Assembly: GCA_025656455.1 (NCBI GenBank)
Contig: JAHXHS010000012.1
Span: 1-64,000 of the forward strand
Length of the DNA stretch: 64,000 bases
DNA from: Candidatus Thiodiazotropha sp. (ex Epidulcina cf. delphinae)
GTDB lineage: Bacteria; Pseudomonadota; Gammaproteobacteria; Chromatiales; Chromatiaceae
Direction: 5' to 3'
Below, piece after piece: positions 24,611 to 33,400 of the stretch. Positions within the stretch are counted from its first letter, which is position 1, and the number at the start of each line of letters is the position of its first letter. The position numbers were made by a program, and so were the translations under genes. Below the pieces are notes generated by a model, which saw only the letters and a program-made list of their open reading frames with translations, did not search any database and was not told the DNA's origin.

Positions 24611-25090
24611 CTAGCGGGCAATCGTATTTGTCTGCTTGATTTTATTCGCCAATTGGAGCATCCCGTATATCAGCGCTTCGGCCGTGGGCGGGCACCCTGG
24701 TACATAAATATCAACAGGCACGATGCGATCGCATCCGCGGACTGCCGAATAGGAATAATGGTAATATCCCCCCCCATTAGCACATGAGCCCATCGAAATA
24801 ACCCATCTAGGCTCTGCCATTTGATCATATACCTTGCGCAATGCGGGTGCCATTTTGTTGGTAAGCGTACCCGCCACGATCATCAGATCCGCTTGCCTTG
24901 GACTGGCCCTGAAAACCCCCCAGCCAAATCGATCGATATCATAACGAGAAGCTGCGGCATGCATCATTTCAACCGCGCAACAAGCAAGACCGAATGTCAA
25001 AGGCCACAATGAGCCTGTCCGAGCCCAATTGATCACCTTATCAGCGCTAGTCGTTACAAAACCTTTTTCCAGTAACCCGTCAATTCCCAT
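24611..25090 (-). CDS. nuoB: NADH-quinone oxidoreductase subunit B, stand-alone copy
   Basis: NuoB carries the terminal iron-sulfur cluster N2 of complex I, next to the quinone site. The 159-residue protein keeps all four cluster cysteines: the tandem Cys37-Cys38 (LACCAVEMM), Cys103 ([10 protein letters not shown]) and Cys133 ([11 protein letters not shown]). No other nuo gene lies in the window. Flanking sequence is uvrA (convergent) on one side and unannotatable DNA on the other. It may be a second copy besides a full nuo operon elsewhere, or a relic of a broken operon. Confidence 0.93.
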   Translation of the reverse strand: MGIDGLLEKGFVTTSADKVINWARTGSLWPLTFGLACCAVEMMHAAASRYDIDRFGWGVFRASPRQADLMIVAGTLTNKMAPALRKVYDQMAEPRWVISMGSCANGGGYYHYSYSAVRGCDRIVPVDIYVPGCPPTAEALIYGMLQLANKIKQTNTIAR

Positions 25091-25700
25091 TCCAATTCAC
25101 CCAAATATGATTCGAACCGTATACTTTTCGCTGCAGTCTTTAAATAGGCTACACTTACTGGCTTTGCTTCTTTGCCAGCAATAATGCCTTAGAAATCAAT
25201 GCACTACCCCTAACCTGACCACACAGACGATCAGTGCGATGCTAGCAGATACGGAAACGAGTAGCAATGACTCAAAATGGCCCCTTGACATGAATTCGAG
25301 ACCCTGACGAATCAGCACCAAGAAGGTAGAAAACTGCGCAAGATGCCCCGTTGGTCGCAGTTTATCGCCATGGCTCTTGTACGTAAGCACCAAAAATCAG
25401 CATACTTGCTTGACTTCAGACTTCATGTTCCTCGGCAGCAAGGCTTCCAGCTTATCGACTGCCTGACTGACTTTCATGGTAATGGCGGACGGTGCTGTCT
25501 CCAGGTTGATGCTTTTTCTTGTTAAACTCTTTCATGACCTGCCCTCTCAAGTATGGCTCTGTGTTTGGGGTTCCCATCTCAACATAATCCACGTCCGTTG
25601 AGATGGGCAGGTCAGAACATTATGTCTGGTGTAGTGTCCTATGCTGTTTGACGTTTTCAGCCCGTTCCGCTTGCAACAACTCGATACTTGAAGGTGAATA
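25091..25700. other. gene-poor region between nuoB and gor
   Basis: I could not support a gene. A short minus-strand frame (25196-25393) has a hydrophobic C-terminus but resembles nothing I know. Near 25573-25607 there is a hairpin (CCCATCTCAAC with GTTGAGATGGG), nested in a GACCTGCCC/GGGCAGGTC inverted pair (25536-25544, 25605-25613). The minus strand downstream of it reads ATGAAAGAGTTTAACAAG but soon stops, which could be a decayed insertion sequence. GTGTAGTGTCCTAT near 25630 also occurs near 48213. Confidence 0.35.
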
Positions 25701-27053
25701 ATGGCCAAACGCTATGACTTGATTGCGATCGGCGCAGGCAGCGGTGGCCTTTCCGTCGCGGAACGCGCAGCCAAATATGGCGCAAAATGCGCTGTCATCG
25801 AGGCTAAAAAACTTGGCGGCACCTGTGTCAACCTGGGTTGTGTGCCGAAAAAGGTCATGTGGTACGGCGCCAGCGTCGCTCATACCCTGCGGGACGCCCC
25901 GGATTATGGTTTCGATGTAACACTCAAGGCCTTCTCCTGGGAGACCCTGAAGCATGCCAGGGACGACTATGTCTCAGGCATAAACAGTTGGTATCGCACT
26001 TATCTGAAAGACTCCGATATCGATGAAATAACCGGCCATGCCCGTTTCATCGATGCCAATACCCTGGAGGTGGACGGCAAACATTTCAGCGCCGAACATA
26101 TCGTCATCGCGCCCGGCTCATACCCGGTGGTTCCGCAACTGCCCGGAGCTGAGCACGGCGCCACCTCGGACGACTTCTTTGCCTGGGAGACGCTACCGGA
26201 ACGCGTTGCGGTGGTCGGCAGCGGCTATATTGCGGTGGAGATCGCCGGCATGCTCAACGCCTTAGGCGCGGATGTCACCATGCTGCTGCGGCGGGAGCAC
26301 CTGCTGCGGCCGTTCGATGCCATGCTGAGAGAGTGCTTAATGGAGGAGATGATCGATGCCGGCGTCAATATCGTCACCTCATCTCAGATCGGCGAAATCA
26401 TCAGGCAATCTGACGGGAGTCTGGATCTGATCTGCGCCGACACCGGGCAACTGATCGGCCGATTCGATCAACTGCTGTGGGCCATCGGCCGCGCCCCGGC
26501 CACCCCTGGGATGGATCTGGTCAATGCCGGTGTTTCGATCGACCAGGACGGGTACATCGAGACCGACCCATTCCAGAACACCAATATACCAGGCGTCTAT
26601 GCCGTCGGCGATGTGACCGGCCGAGCCCAATTGACGCCGGTAGCCATCGCCGCCGCGCGCCGTTTGGCGGACCGGCTGTTCGGCGGCATGAAGGATCGCA
26701 AACTCGAATATGATCTAATCCCGACGGTCGTCTTCTCTCATCCGCCCATCGCCACTGTCGGCTTGACGGAGAGCGAGGCCAGGGAGATCCACGGCAGCGC
26801 GGTGAAGATCTACCAGTCTCGCTTTACCCCCATGTATCACGCCTTTACCGAACATCAGAGTAAAATCGCCATGAAACTCGTTACCGTAGGCGCACGGGAA
26901 AAGCTCGTTGGTTGCCATGTCATCGGGATCGGCGCCGATGAGATGCTGCAAGGTTTCGCGGTGGCGATGCGCATGGGCGCGACCAAGCAGGATTTTGACG
27001 ACACCATTGCCATTCATCCGAGCGCTGCCGAGGAGTTGGTGACCATGCGTTAG
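25701..27053 (+). CDS. gor: glutathione-disulfide reductase
   Basis: This 450-residue FAD/NADPH disulfide oxidoreductase reduces oxidized glutathione. It shows the FAD-binding [14 protein letters not shown], the redox pair Cys42/Cys47 in [18 protein letters not shown]-site [13 protein letters not shown] and second FAD site [19 protein letters not shown]. The active-site His439-Glu444 pair lies in [12 protein letters not shown] at the C-terminus. Lengths and motifs match GorA of proteobacteria. The third base of its TAG stop is the first base of a MITE-like element (27053-27212). Confidence 0.95.
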   Translation: MAKRYDLIAIGAGSGGLSVAERAAKYGAKCAVIEAKKLGGTCVNLGCVPKKVMWYGASVAHTLRDAPDYGFDVTLKAFSWETLKHARDDYVSGINSWYRTYLKDSDIDEITGHARFIDANTLEVDGKHFSAEHIVIAPGSYPVVPQLPGAEHGATSDDFFAWETLPERVAVVGSGYIAVEIAGMLNALGADVTMLLRREHLLRPFDAMLRECLMEEMIDAGVNIVTSSQIGEIIRQSDGSLDLICADTGQLIGRFDQLLWAIGRAPATPGMDLVNAGVSIDQDGYIETDPFQNTNIPGVYAVGDVTGRAQLTPVAIAAARRLADRLFGGMKDRKLEYDLIPTVVFSHPPIATVGLTESEAREIHGSAVKIYQSRFTPMYHAFTEHQSKIAMKLVTVGAREKLVGCHVIGIGADEMLQGFAVAMRMGATKQDFDDTIAIHPSAAEELVTMR

Positions 27054-27212
27054 GGCTGCGGCAAAAATAAATTATCCCAAAATGCGCCGGATTATTTCTT
27101 GCCTTCTAGGCGTAGCGTAGGGCGCATAGCCGGGACTATGCAACCGAAGCTACAACAACGAAGGCAGGGAATAAGACAAGCAGTTTGGGATAATTTATTT
27201 TTACCGCAGCCC
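27053..27212. mobile_element. MITE-like element with GGGCTGCGG ends at the gor stop codon
   Basis: The element is 160 bp long with terminal inverted repeats of about 28 bp: GGGCTGCGGCAAAAATAAAT... and its inverse. It is flanked by TTA on both sides (27050-27052 and 27213-27215), a likely 3 bp target duplication. A shorter relative lies at 42866-42950, flanked by TAA. It has no coding capacity. The insertion provides the G of the gor TAG stop. Confidence 0.75.
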
Positions 27213-27267
27213 TTAACACCAGCTTTATGAGATTGGGCCTTGGAAAGAGTTGAGTTGTTTACCGGAT

Positions 27268-27900
27268 ATGCATTCCTCATCTAGATTAAAACTAGCGCTC
27301 ATTATTTCGGTTGGCCTCCATGCGCTAATGATTTGGTTAGCCGCAAACGATAGCCAAACAGGTTTTCATACCCTTCCAACCTCTTCTCTACCGACGACTA
27401 TTCACATCACTATTGCGCATCCAGTGACAAACCAAATCGACACGACGACACAAATCAGTTCCCCCTCACCAACCGACCCTAAAAAGATAATGGAACCGCT
27501 GACGCACACTCAGGAAAAGCAGACCAATACGCATCCCATATCAGAGGCGAAACCTGACCAAAAAACAGCCACGCACACTACCAGAGAAATCGAGTCCCAA
27601 ACAGCGCCAAATAGCGGCCGCCCGATATCAACAGCTAAAATCATGGCCACGGCAACGGATGTTGCCAGTGAAATAGCCGGCGAGGATACAAGTGATGCCA
27701 AAAAAGATAGTAGTTCAATATCCTCAAAGCTGGACAAGGCCTTGAATAAACCTCGAGAGGCGCCAGGGGTATCCATGCTATCGGACGGCACGACACGTGT
27801 CGTCACCGAGTACGGCGCTACCTATTGCATAAAACCCAAGGATGATTTAAGAATAAACAGGCCCGAGGATGACATAAACGTCTCGATGTTCTGTAAATAG
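27268..27900 (+). CDS. TonB-like membrane-anchored protein of unknown function
   Basis: The frame of about 210 residues starts at ATG 27268 (a TTG at 27250 is possible). One N-terminal hydrophobic segment (LKLALIISVGLHALMIWLA) is followed by a long Thr/Ser/Pro/Lys-rich stretch, about residues 30-165. A short conserved-looking end follows, containing VVTEYGATYCIKPK and a final cysteine (SMFCK). The shape, a short cytoplasmic N-terminus, one helix and a disordered periplasmic linker, resembles TonB, but the TonB C-terminal domain is not recognisable. Low GC and AT-rich codons set it apart from gor. Function unknown. Confidence 0.6.
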   Translation: MHSSSRLKLALIISVGLHALMIWLAANDSQTGFHTLPTSSLPTTIHITIAHPVTNQIDTTTQISSPSPTDPKKIMEPLTHTQEKQTNTHPISEAKPDQKTATHTTREIESQTAPNSGRPISTAKIMATATDVASEIAGEDTSDAKKDSSSISSKLDKALNKPREAPGVSMLSDGTTRVVTEYGATYCIKPKDDLRINRPEDDINVSMFCK

Positions 27901-28011
27901 AGGCCTGACCGGTACAAAGCCGAGGAAATCCCGACCGCAAGTGTGTTCAGCAACGTCAGGTTGACGGAGTACAAGTACGGAAATAACAAAACTTCCTCTA
28001 GGAGAAGCACC

Positions 28012-28710
28012 ATGATTCATCAACTGATCTTTGCCCATCCGAAGCCTGGAATGAGCGAACCGGCGTTCCAGGATTATTGGGTGAACATCCACGCCGTCAA
28101 CTACGCGAGCAAGATCACCCAGATCCGGCGTTATATGGTGGATACCCGTGTCCCTTGTGGGCCGGAACCGGAAGACCCCCTGTTCAGCGGCGTGGGTGAG
28201 ATCTGGATAGAGAACGAAGAGGAGCAGTTGGCCTCGCTGCAATCCAAGGCATTCCTGGAAGGCGCCCGGCCTGATGAACCTCGCTGGGCCGCCTTCTGGC
28301 GCACCGTCGTCCTGGATACCACGGCCCATGTGATGATGGAAGGTCCCCCGCTCAGCCGGGACGCTTCCCTGGTCAAACTATTCGTGTTGGTGAAGCGTAA
28401 ACCCGGCATGCCCCTGAATGACTTCCGTAGCTACGCCCTCGAAACACATGCACCCAAGGTATTAGGACTTCCCGGATTGCGCCGTTACTACCAATGCCAT
28501 GTACGGGACGGCTGCTACACCATCGGCGAAACATTGTTGGATGCCGCTTTTATGCTATGGTTCGATGACGTGGCGGCTATCGAACGTATGTGGGAATCGC
28601 CGGAATACAAACAACTGGTGGAACCTGACCTGTCCGAGTTCACCGAACTGAAATACATCCACACCATGGCGACAGAGGAGCATTGGGTCATCGGACCGGC
28701 GTTTCGCTGA
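28012..28710 (+). CDS. EthD domain-containing protein, tandem ferredoxin-like repeats
   Basis: This 232-residue protein is made of two dimeric alpha-beta-barrel (EthD-type) halves: MIHQLIFAHPKPGMSEPAFQ opens the first and LFVLVKRKPGMPLNDFRSYA (about residue 123) opens the second. EthD-like proteins are small oxidoreductase-associated or quinone-binding folds; the substrate is unknown. The start at 28012 is chosen because AGGAG lies eight bases upstream. It is flanked by the TonB-like gene and an ankyrin gene on the same strand, each about 110-130 bp away. Confidence 0.8.
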   Translation: MIHQLIFAHPKPGMSEPAFQDYWVNIHAVNYASKITQIRRYMVDTRVPCGPEPEDPLFSGVGEIWIENEEEQLASLQSKAFLEGARPDEPRWAAFWRTVVLDTTAHVMMEGPPLSRDASLVKLFVLVKRKPGMPLNDFRSYALETHAPKVLGLPGLRRYYQCHVRDGCYTIGETLLDAAFMLWFDDVAAIERMWESPEYKQLVEPDLSEFTELKYIHTMATEEHWVIGPAFR

Positions 28711-28844
28711 GTGACCTGCCATTGAGGGATCAGCCTTCACCCACCTTTATCGTCGACCCTGACCGGCAAGCGCTTTGTAGTCGGCGGGGTCGGCTTCATG
28801 GGCCCGGGACATGACAGGTTTTCTAACATAAATGGAAGGGGATT

Positions 28845-29921
28845 ATGATGAAAGCCCGAGTCGAATCAGACAGCGACATCAAGCTACGCACTAGCATGGA
28901 AAATAATGATCTTGCCGGCGCCACGACCTGTTTGGAGCAGGTCGCCAATCCCAACGCCAAATGCCCGGACTCCGGCTTGACGCCATTGATGATCGCATGC
29001 GGCTATGGTTATGGGGAGCTGGCGAAGCGGCTCCTGGAAAGGGGGGCGGACCCGAACTGCGCCGACAGCAAGGGCGGCGCCTTCCCCATCCACAAGGCCT
29101 GCCAGGGCGGACACCTGGCTATCGTCGAACTGCTGGTGGAACATGGCGCCATGGTCGATTGTCAATCTGCCGCTACCGGCCATACCCCGCTGATGGAGGC
29201 CGTGTGGTTCAAGTTTGCCGACATCGTCGAATACCTGCTGGAGCGGAACGCCAGGCTCAGCATTCCGACTCACTACGGCTTTTCCCTGACCGACCATCTT
29301 GCCTACGAACTGAAGGTCAACCAAAAACCCGACGAACAGGCCAAACTCAAGGCCATCGAAGCTGCCGTGAAAAACCGTCAGGACCGGGATCAGGCATTGC
29401 AGGAGAGCAATTTGCTAATCGACGCGGTGACGAAGGATGACCTGGAAAAAGTCGAGGCGCTGCTAAAGGAGGGCTTTCCCGTGGACAAACGCACCCCCTG
29501 CCTGGGCAATTTCAACGATGCCCACACACCGCTGCTGATAGCTGTCCGCGACGGTCACTACGCGGCGGCCGAACACCTGCTTGCCGCAGGCGCCGATCCC
29601 AACGCTGTCGAGCCGACCTTTCTCGCCGTGCCCTTACATAAGGCCACTTACAACGGCCGGGTCGATATGACGCGCCTGCTGTTGGCCCAGCCAGGCATAG
29701 CTATCGATTATCAAGGCCCGACCAATGGTTACACGCCACTCCATGACGCCCTATGGCACGGCTTCGAGACGTGCGCCAAACTGCTGATAGACGCCGGCGC
29801 CGATCTGAGCCTGAGAGGCCACGACGGCAAGCGGCCGATCGACCTGGCCGAGGAGGTCTTCGGCAATGATTCGGAACTATCAACCTACATCCGTGAACGG
29901 ATGAGTAATTATATGAAATGA
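28845..29921 (+). CDS. ankyrin repeat protein
   Basis: The protein has about 358 residues with two arrays of ankyrin repeats (about 33-150 and 200-340). Typical units include GLTPLMIACGYGYGELAKRL, HKACQGGHLAIVELLVEHGA, TPLLIAVRDGHYAAAEHLLA and TPLHDALWHGFETCAKLLID. A charged helical linker (about 155-195, KLKAIEAAVKNRQDRDQAL) separates them. No signal peptide is seen, so it is probably cytoplasmic. Ankyrin proteins mediate protein contacts. Symbionts often carry several, but one gene is not diagnostic. Confidence 0.85.
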   Translation: MMKARVESDSDIKLRTSMENNDLAGATTCLEQVANPNAKCPDSGLTPLMIACGYGYGELAKRLLERGADPNCADSKGGAFPIHKACQGGHLAIVELLVEHGAMVDCQSAATGHTPLMEAVWFKFADIVEYLLERNARLSIPTHYGFSLTDHLAYELKVNQKPDEQAKLKAIEAAVKNRQDRDQALQESNLLIDAVTKDDLEKVEALLKEGFPVDKRTPCLGNFNDAHTPLLIAVRDGHYAAAEHLLAAGADPNAVEPTFLAVPLHKATYNGRVDMTRLLLAQPGIAIDYQGPTNGYTPLHDALWHGFETCAKLLIDAGADLSLRGHDGKRPIDLAEEVFGNDSELSTYIRERMSNYMK

Positions 29922-29973
29922 AACTACTACCGATTTCATATAACAAACCCATCAACTCGGATGTAATAAAGTC

Positions 29974-30449
29974 GTAGGTCAGGTTGACGCGGAGCGGCTA
30001 CCTGACTCAAGGGAGGTGTCACGTAGCTGCGCAACGTGACCTACGAGTTTCTGACATCCACTCATTGAAGGGTGATGAGAGGGACGGCGCTGAACCCGTC
30101 AATCACCTCCTTTGGCGGCGTGACACGAAGCGACTGCGGCGTGCCGGCGTACAGCCGGGTGGCCGGTTCGGGCGGGGAGCTCGATACTGATACCTCACTG
30201 AGACCATACGACGAAAAGAAATTCTCGCCAAGATCGCTAAGCCCGCAAAGGATTCCCAGACAATGCCTTCTTGGCGTGCTTTGCGAGCTTGGCGAGAGAA
30301 ATAGTGCATGCCTGGCCAGTGATTGAAAATCATCAAGGCATCGTGCAGGACGGGAAATTCGCATTCGCGTTGATTTGCGTTTATTCACGGACAATCAATC
30401 CTGAGTCGGCGAACTGAATTGTTGTGATTGGTAGGATCTACCCACCCCA
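29974..30449. repeat. partial inverted copy (C) of the GGCTCTTCCCC element, with a REP pair
   Basis: Non-coding. 29974-30044 is a 71 bp GTAG...CTAC REP pair. The remainder to about 30449 is the reverse complement of copy A (5387-5810), including the 202 bp segment absent from copy B. The terminal GGCTCTTCCCC ends are not preserved here. A CGCAAAG-type inverted repeat lies at about 30222-30300. The block separates the ankyrin gene from the convergent kinase/GGDEF gene. Confidence 0.7.
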
Positions 30450-30459
30450 TCGCGTCCTA

Positions 30460-33400
30460 TCACGCACTGGTGTCATCTCTGCCCACAACCACCTGGTTCC
30501 TGCCTTCCTTCTTGGCCTGGTACATCGCCAGATCGGCCCGTTGCAATAGACTGGTCAGGGTATCGCGCTCCCGGTAACAGGCGACACCGAAGCTGCCTGT
30601 CCGCTTGCCGACCTCGGCGAAGGGGTGAGCCTCAACAGCGGCGCGGATCTTTTCCGCCAGTTGCGCCGCATGATCGAGGTCGGTCTTGGGGGCCAGGATC
30701 AGAAACTCTTCACCGCCCCAACGCGCCACGACATCACTGGTGCGGGAGGACCGGGTGAGAATGGCGGCCATGTCTTGCAACACCAAGTCCCCGGCATGGT
30801 GGCCATAGCTGTCGTTGACAGCCTTGAAGTGATCCAGGTCGATCATAATGAGTGACAAGGGGGTGTTGTAGCGACGGCACTGGTTAAGCTCGTACTCGAA
30901 CAGCTCTTCGAGTTTTGACCGGTTGTAGAGGCTGGTCAGGCGATCGGTGGAGGAGAGCTCTTGCAACAGCTCCTTATCCCGTTCCAACTTGGCGTTGGCG
31001 TGTTTCAGTTCGGATTGGGTCTGCTTGAGCGTTTCATAGGCTTGAGACAGCTCCTCCACCTTATCGTTGAGCTGCCCGGTACGCTCCCCCACCCGCTCTT
31101 CCAGCCCTTCGTAAAGTTTGGCATTCTCGATCGAGACCGCCATTTGGGAACTCAGCAGGTTGAGCAGCTCCAAGTGGTCGGGGGTGAAGGCATCGGTAAT
31201 CAGGTTGTTTTCGAGGTAGAGGATGACCGTGAGCCTGCCCCGGTTAGAGAGCGGCATGCAGAGAATGGATTTGGGATGATGTTCGAGCACATAGGGATCG
31301 GCGATGAACAGGCCTTCATTAGCGGCATCGATCAGCACCAACGTCTCCCCAGTCCTGGCGACATAGTGGACAATGGCGGCGGAGAGGTCATCCCTGTCCG
31401 CCAAAGGACCGGGTTTGAAGACCTTTCTCGTCTTGACAGCCGAGTGAGCCTCCACCTCGATGCCCAACCGTCCCTCCTGGTTGCCGCTGATGAGAAAACC
31501 CCGTTGCGCCCCCGCGTTTTCCATCACCGTGGTCATCACCTTATCGAGCAGGCGTTCCAGCACGATCTCAGCGGTAATGGTCTGGGAGACCCTCAGCACC
31601 GAGGCCAGATCCAGACTGTGCATGGAGGTCTCACCGGAACTGCCGAGGCGCTCTGTGCCGGACCGAAGGGAATGCGTCTCCATTGCGACAAAGAGTTCAC
31701 CGTACTTCTCCTGTAACGCCCGCACCTTTGCCTCGGCGCCCCACCTGCTATAGGCGTAAAGCGCATCGCGCAAATAGAGGCGGGCGATCTTCAGACGCCC
31801 TTTTTCCAGGTAGTACCGGCCTGCCAGCTCGTTAGCCAGGGCTTCGTCGTGGGTATAACCGTTTTCCGCCGCCAGGGTCGCGGCTTGGTCGTAACAGGTC
31901 TCGGCCTTGTCAGACTTGCCCAGCACCCGCCAGTTCTCCGCCTCCACCAATAGATATTTGTGGGCGTAATTCATGGGGGCGCTGTCCGCCCATTGCTTAA
32001 GCTGTTCACGGTAGGGGGTCACCGTCGCCAGCAAGGCTTCGCGCTGCACACCCTCGGCGCTGCCGGTCAAGGCCAACCGAGTCAGGGAGGCATAGAACCG
32101 GCAGAGGGGCACATGGATAATGCCCATCACGCTGTGGAGGTAGTCTTCCGCACGTTGCGCATGGACAAGCGCTTGGTCGTAGACACCGAACAGGCAGCAC
32201 AGTATCAGCTTGTTGAAATGGTAGAGAAAGCAGGCGGTCTTATCATTCTCCTCCTTGAACAGGTAGGCCTTATCCACCTCGCTGAAGGCCTCGCCGTTGA
32301 GGTTCAGAGGTTCGTCGTTGCGGCCCACCAGATTCAGCACGGTCTGTTGGAAGATCTCCGTCCAGTGCAGCACGGCCTGCTGGTCAAGCCGGGCAATCGC
32401 CGCATGGTAGGCGGTGAACTCCTCGGCAGTCTCCGGCAGGCTGCGGGCGCTGAACAGGGTATGGTGGCAATACACATGGGCGCTCAACGCGGCGAACAGC
32501 AGATCTCCTTGATCCAATCCGCTGCGATACGCCTCCAACAAGGGTTTTAAGGTCTCCCGCAGCGGGTGCTTCCAGTGATGCACGAACAGATAGACGTCGA
32601 GGTAGATCTTGGCTTTGAAGCTTTCTGCCTTAAGCCGCCTCATCAGATCGATGGAGAGGCGCCCGAAGGCGTCTCCGTCATCGTAACGCTCTTCCACGGC
32701 ACACAGCACCAGGGCATAAGTGGAGTAGGCAAAGGCGGAGTCGGCGGCATTACCCCGGCTCAGGGACAACTCCACCTGCTTTAGCACCAGCAGCAGAAAC
32801 AGCTCCGGGGAGTAGTTATAGGCCGGACTCGCCAGGGTGGTGAGGGTCTCCATGACGGCCAGCGCCCTGGGATCAGTCATCTTCGGCAACCGGCTCAGAC
32901 TGTCGATACTGCGCTCCCCCAGGGCCTTGCCGATATGAGTCAGACGCGCACCGATGTATTCCTGATCGGCCGGTAGCGGAAAGTGAATATCGAGGCAATC
33001 AAGAAACTCCAGCCCGGTCTCCACCGCCTCCTTTAACCGGTAGCGGGCGGTATTGGCCAGGATGCGGATACGATAGGCCTTCGCCTTTTCCAGAACGGCT
33101 CGAGTATGAGCGAGCACCTGCTCAAGCAATGTCTCCATCTCCTCATAGCGCTGGGACAGGTAGGCGGCTTCGGCGGCCTCCTCGTGCAGTGTCATGGCCA
33201 ACGCATGGGAGTCGTCCCAGGCCGACTCAGTCAGCAGCTCGATGCCTTGAGTCAGGTAGCCGAAGGCAGCGCTGTTGGCGGCCGAGCGTTTGGCTTTTTG
33301 ACCGGCTTGCAGGTTGAGCCGTGCGAGTTGCTCCCGCTCCTTCGGGGCTGTGATCAAGGCAATACCGAGATTGAAGTGATTGACAAGCTTGAAGACCTGC

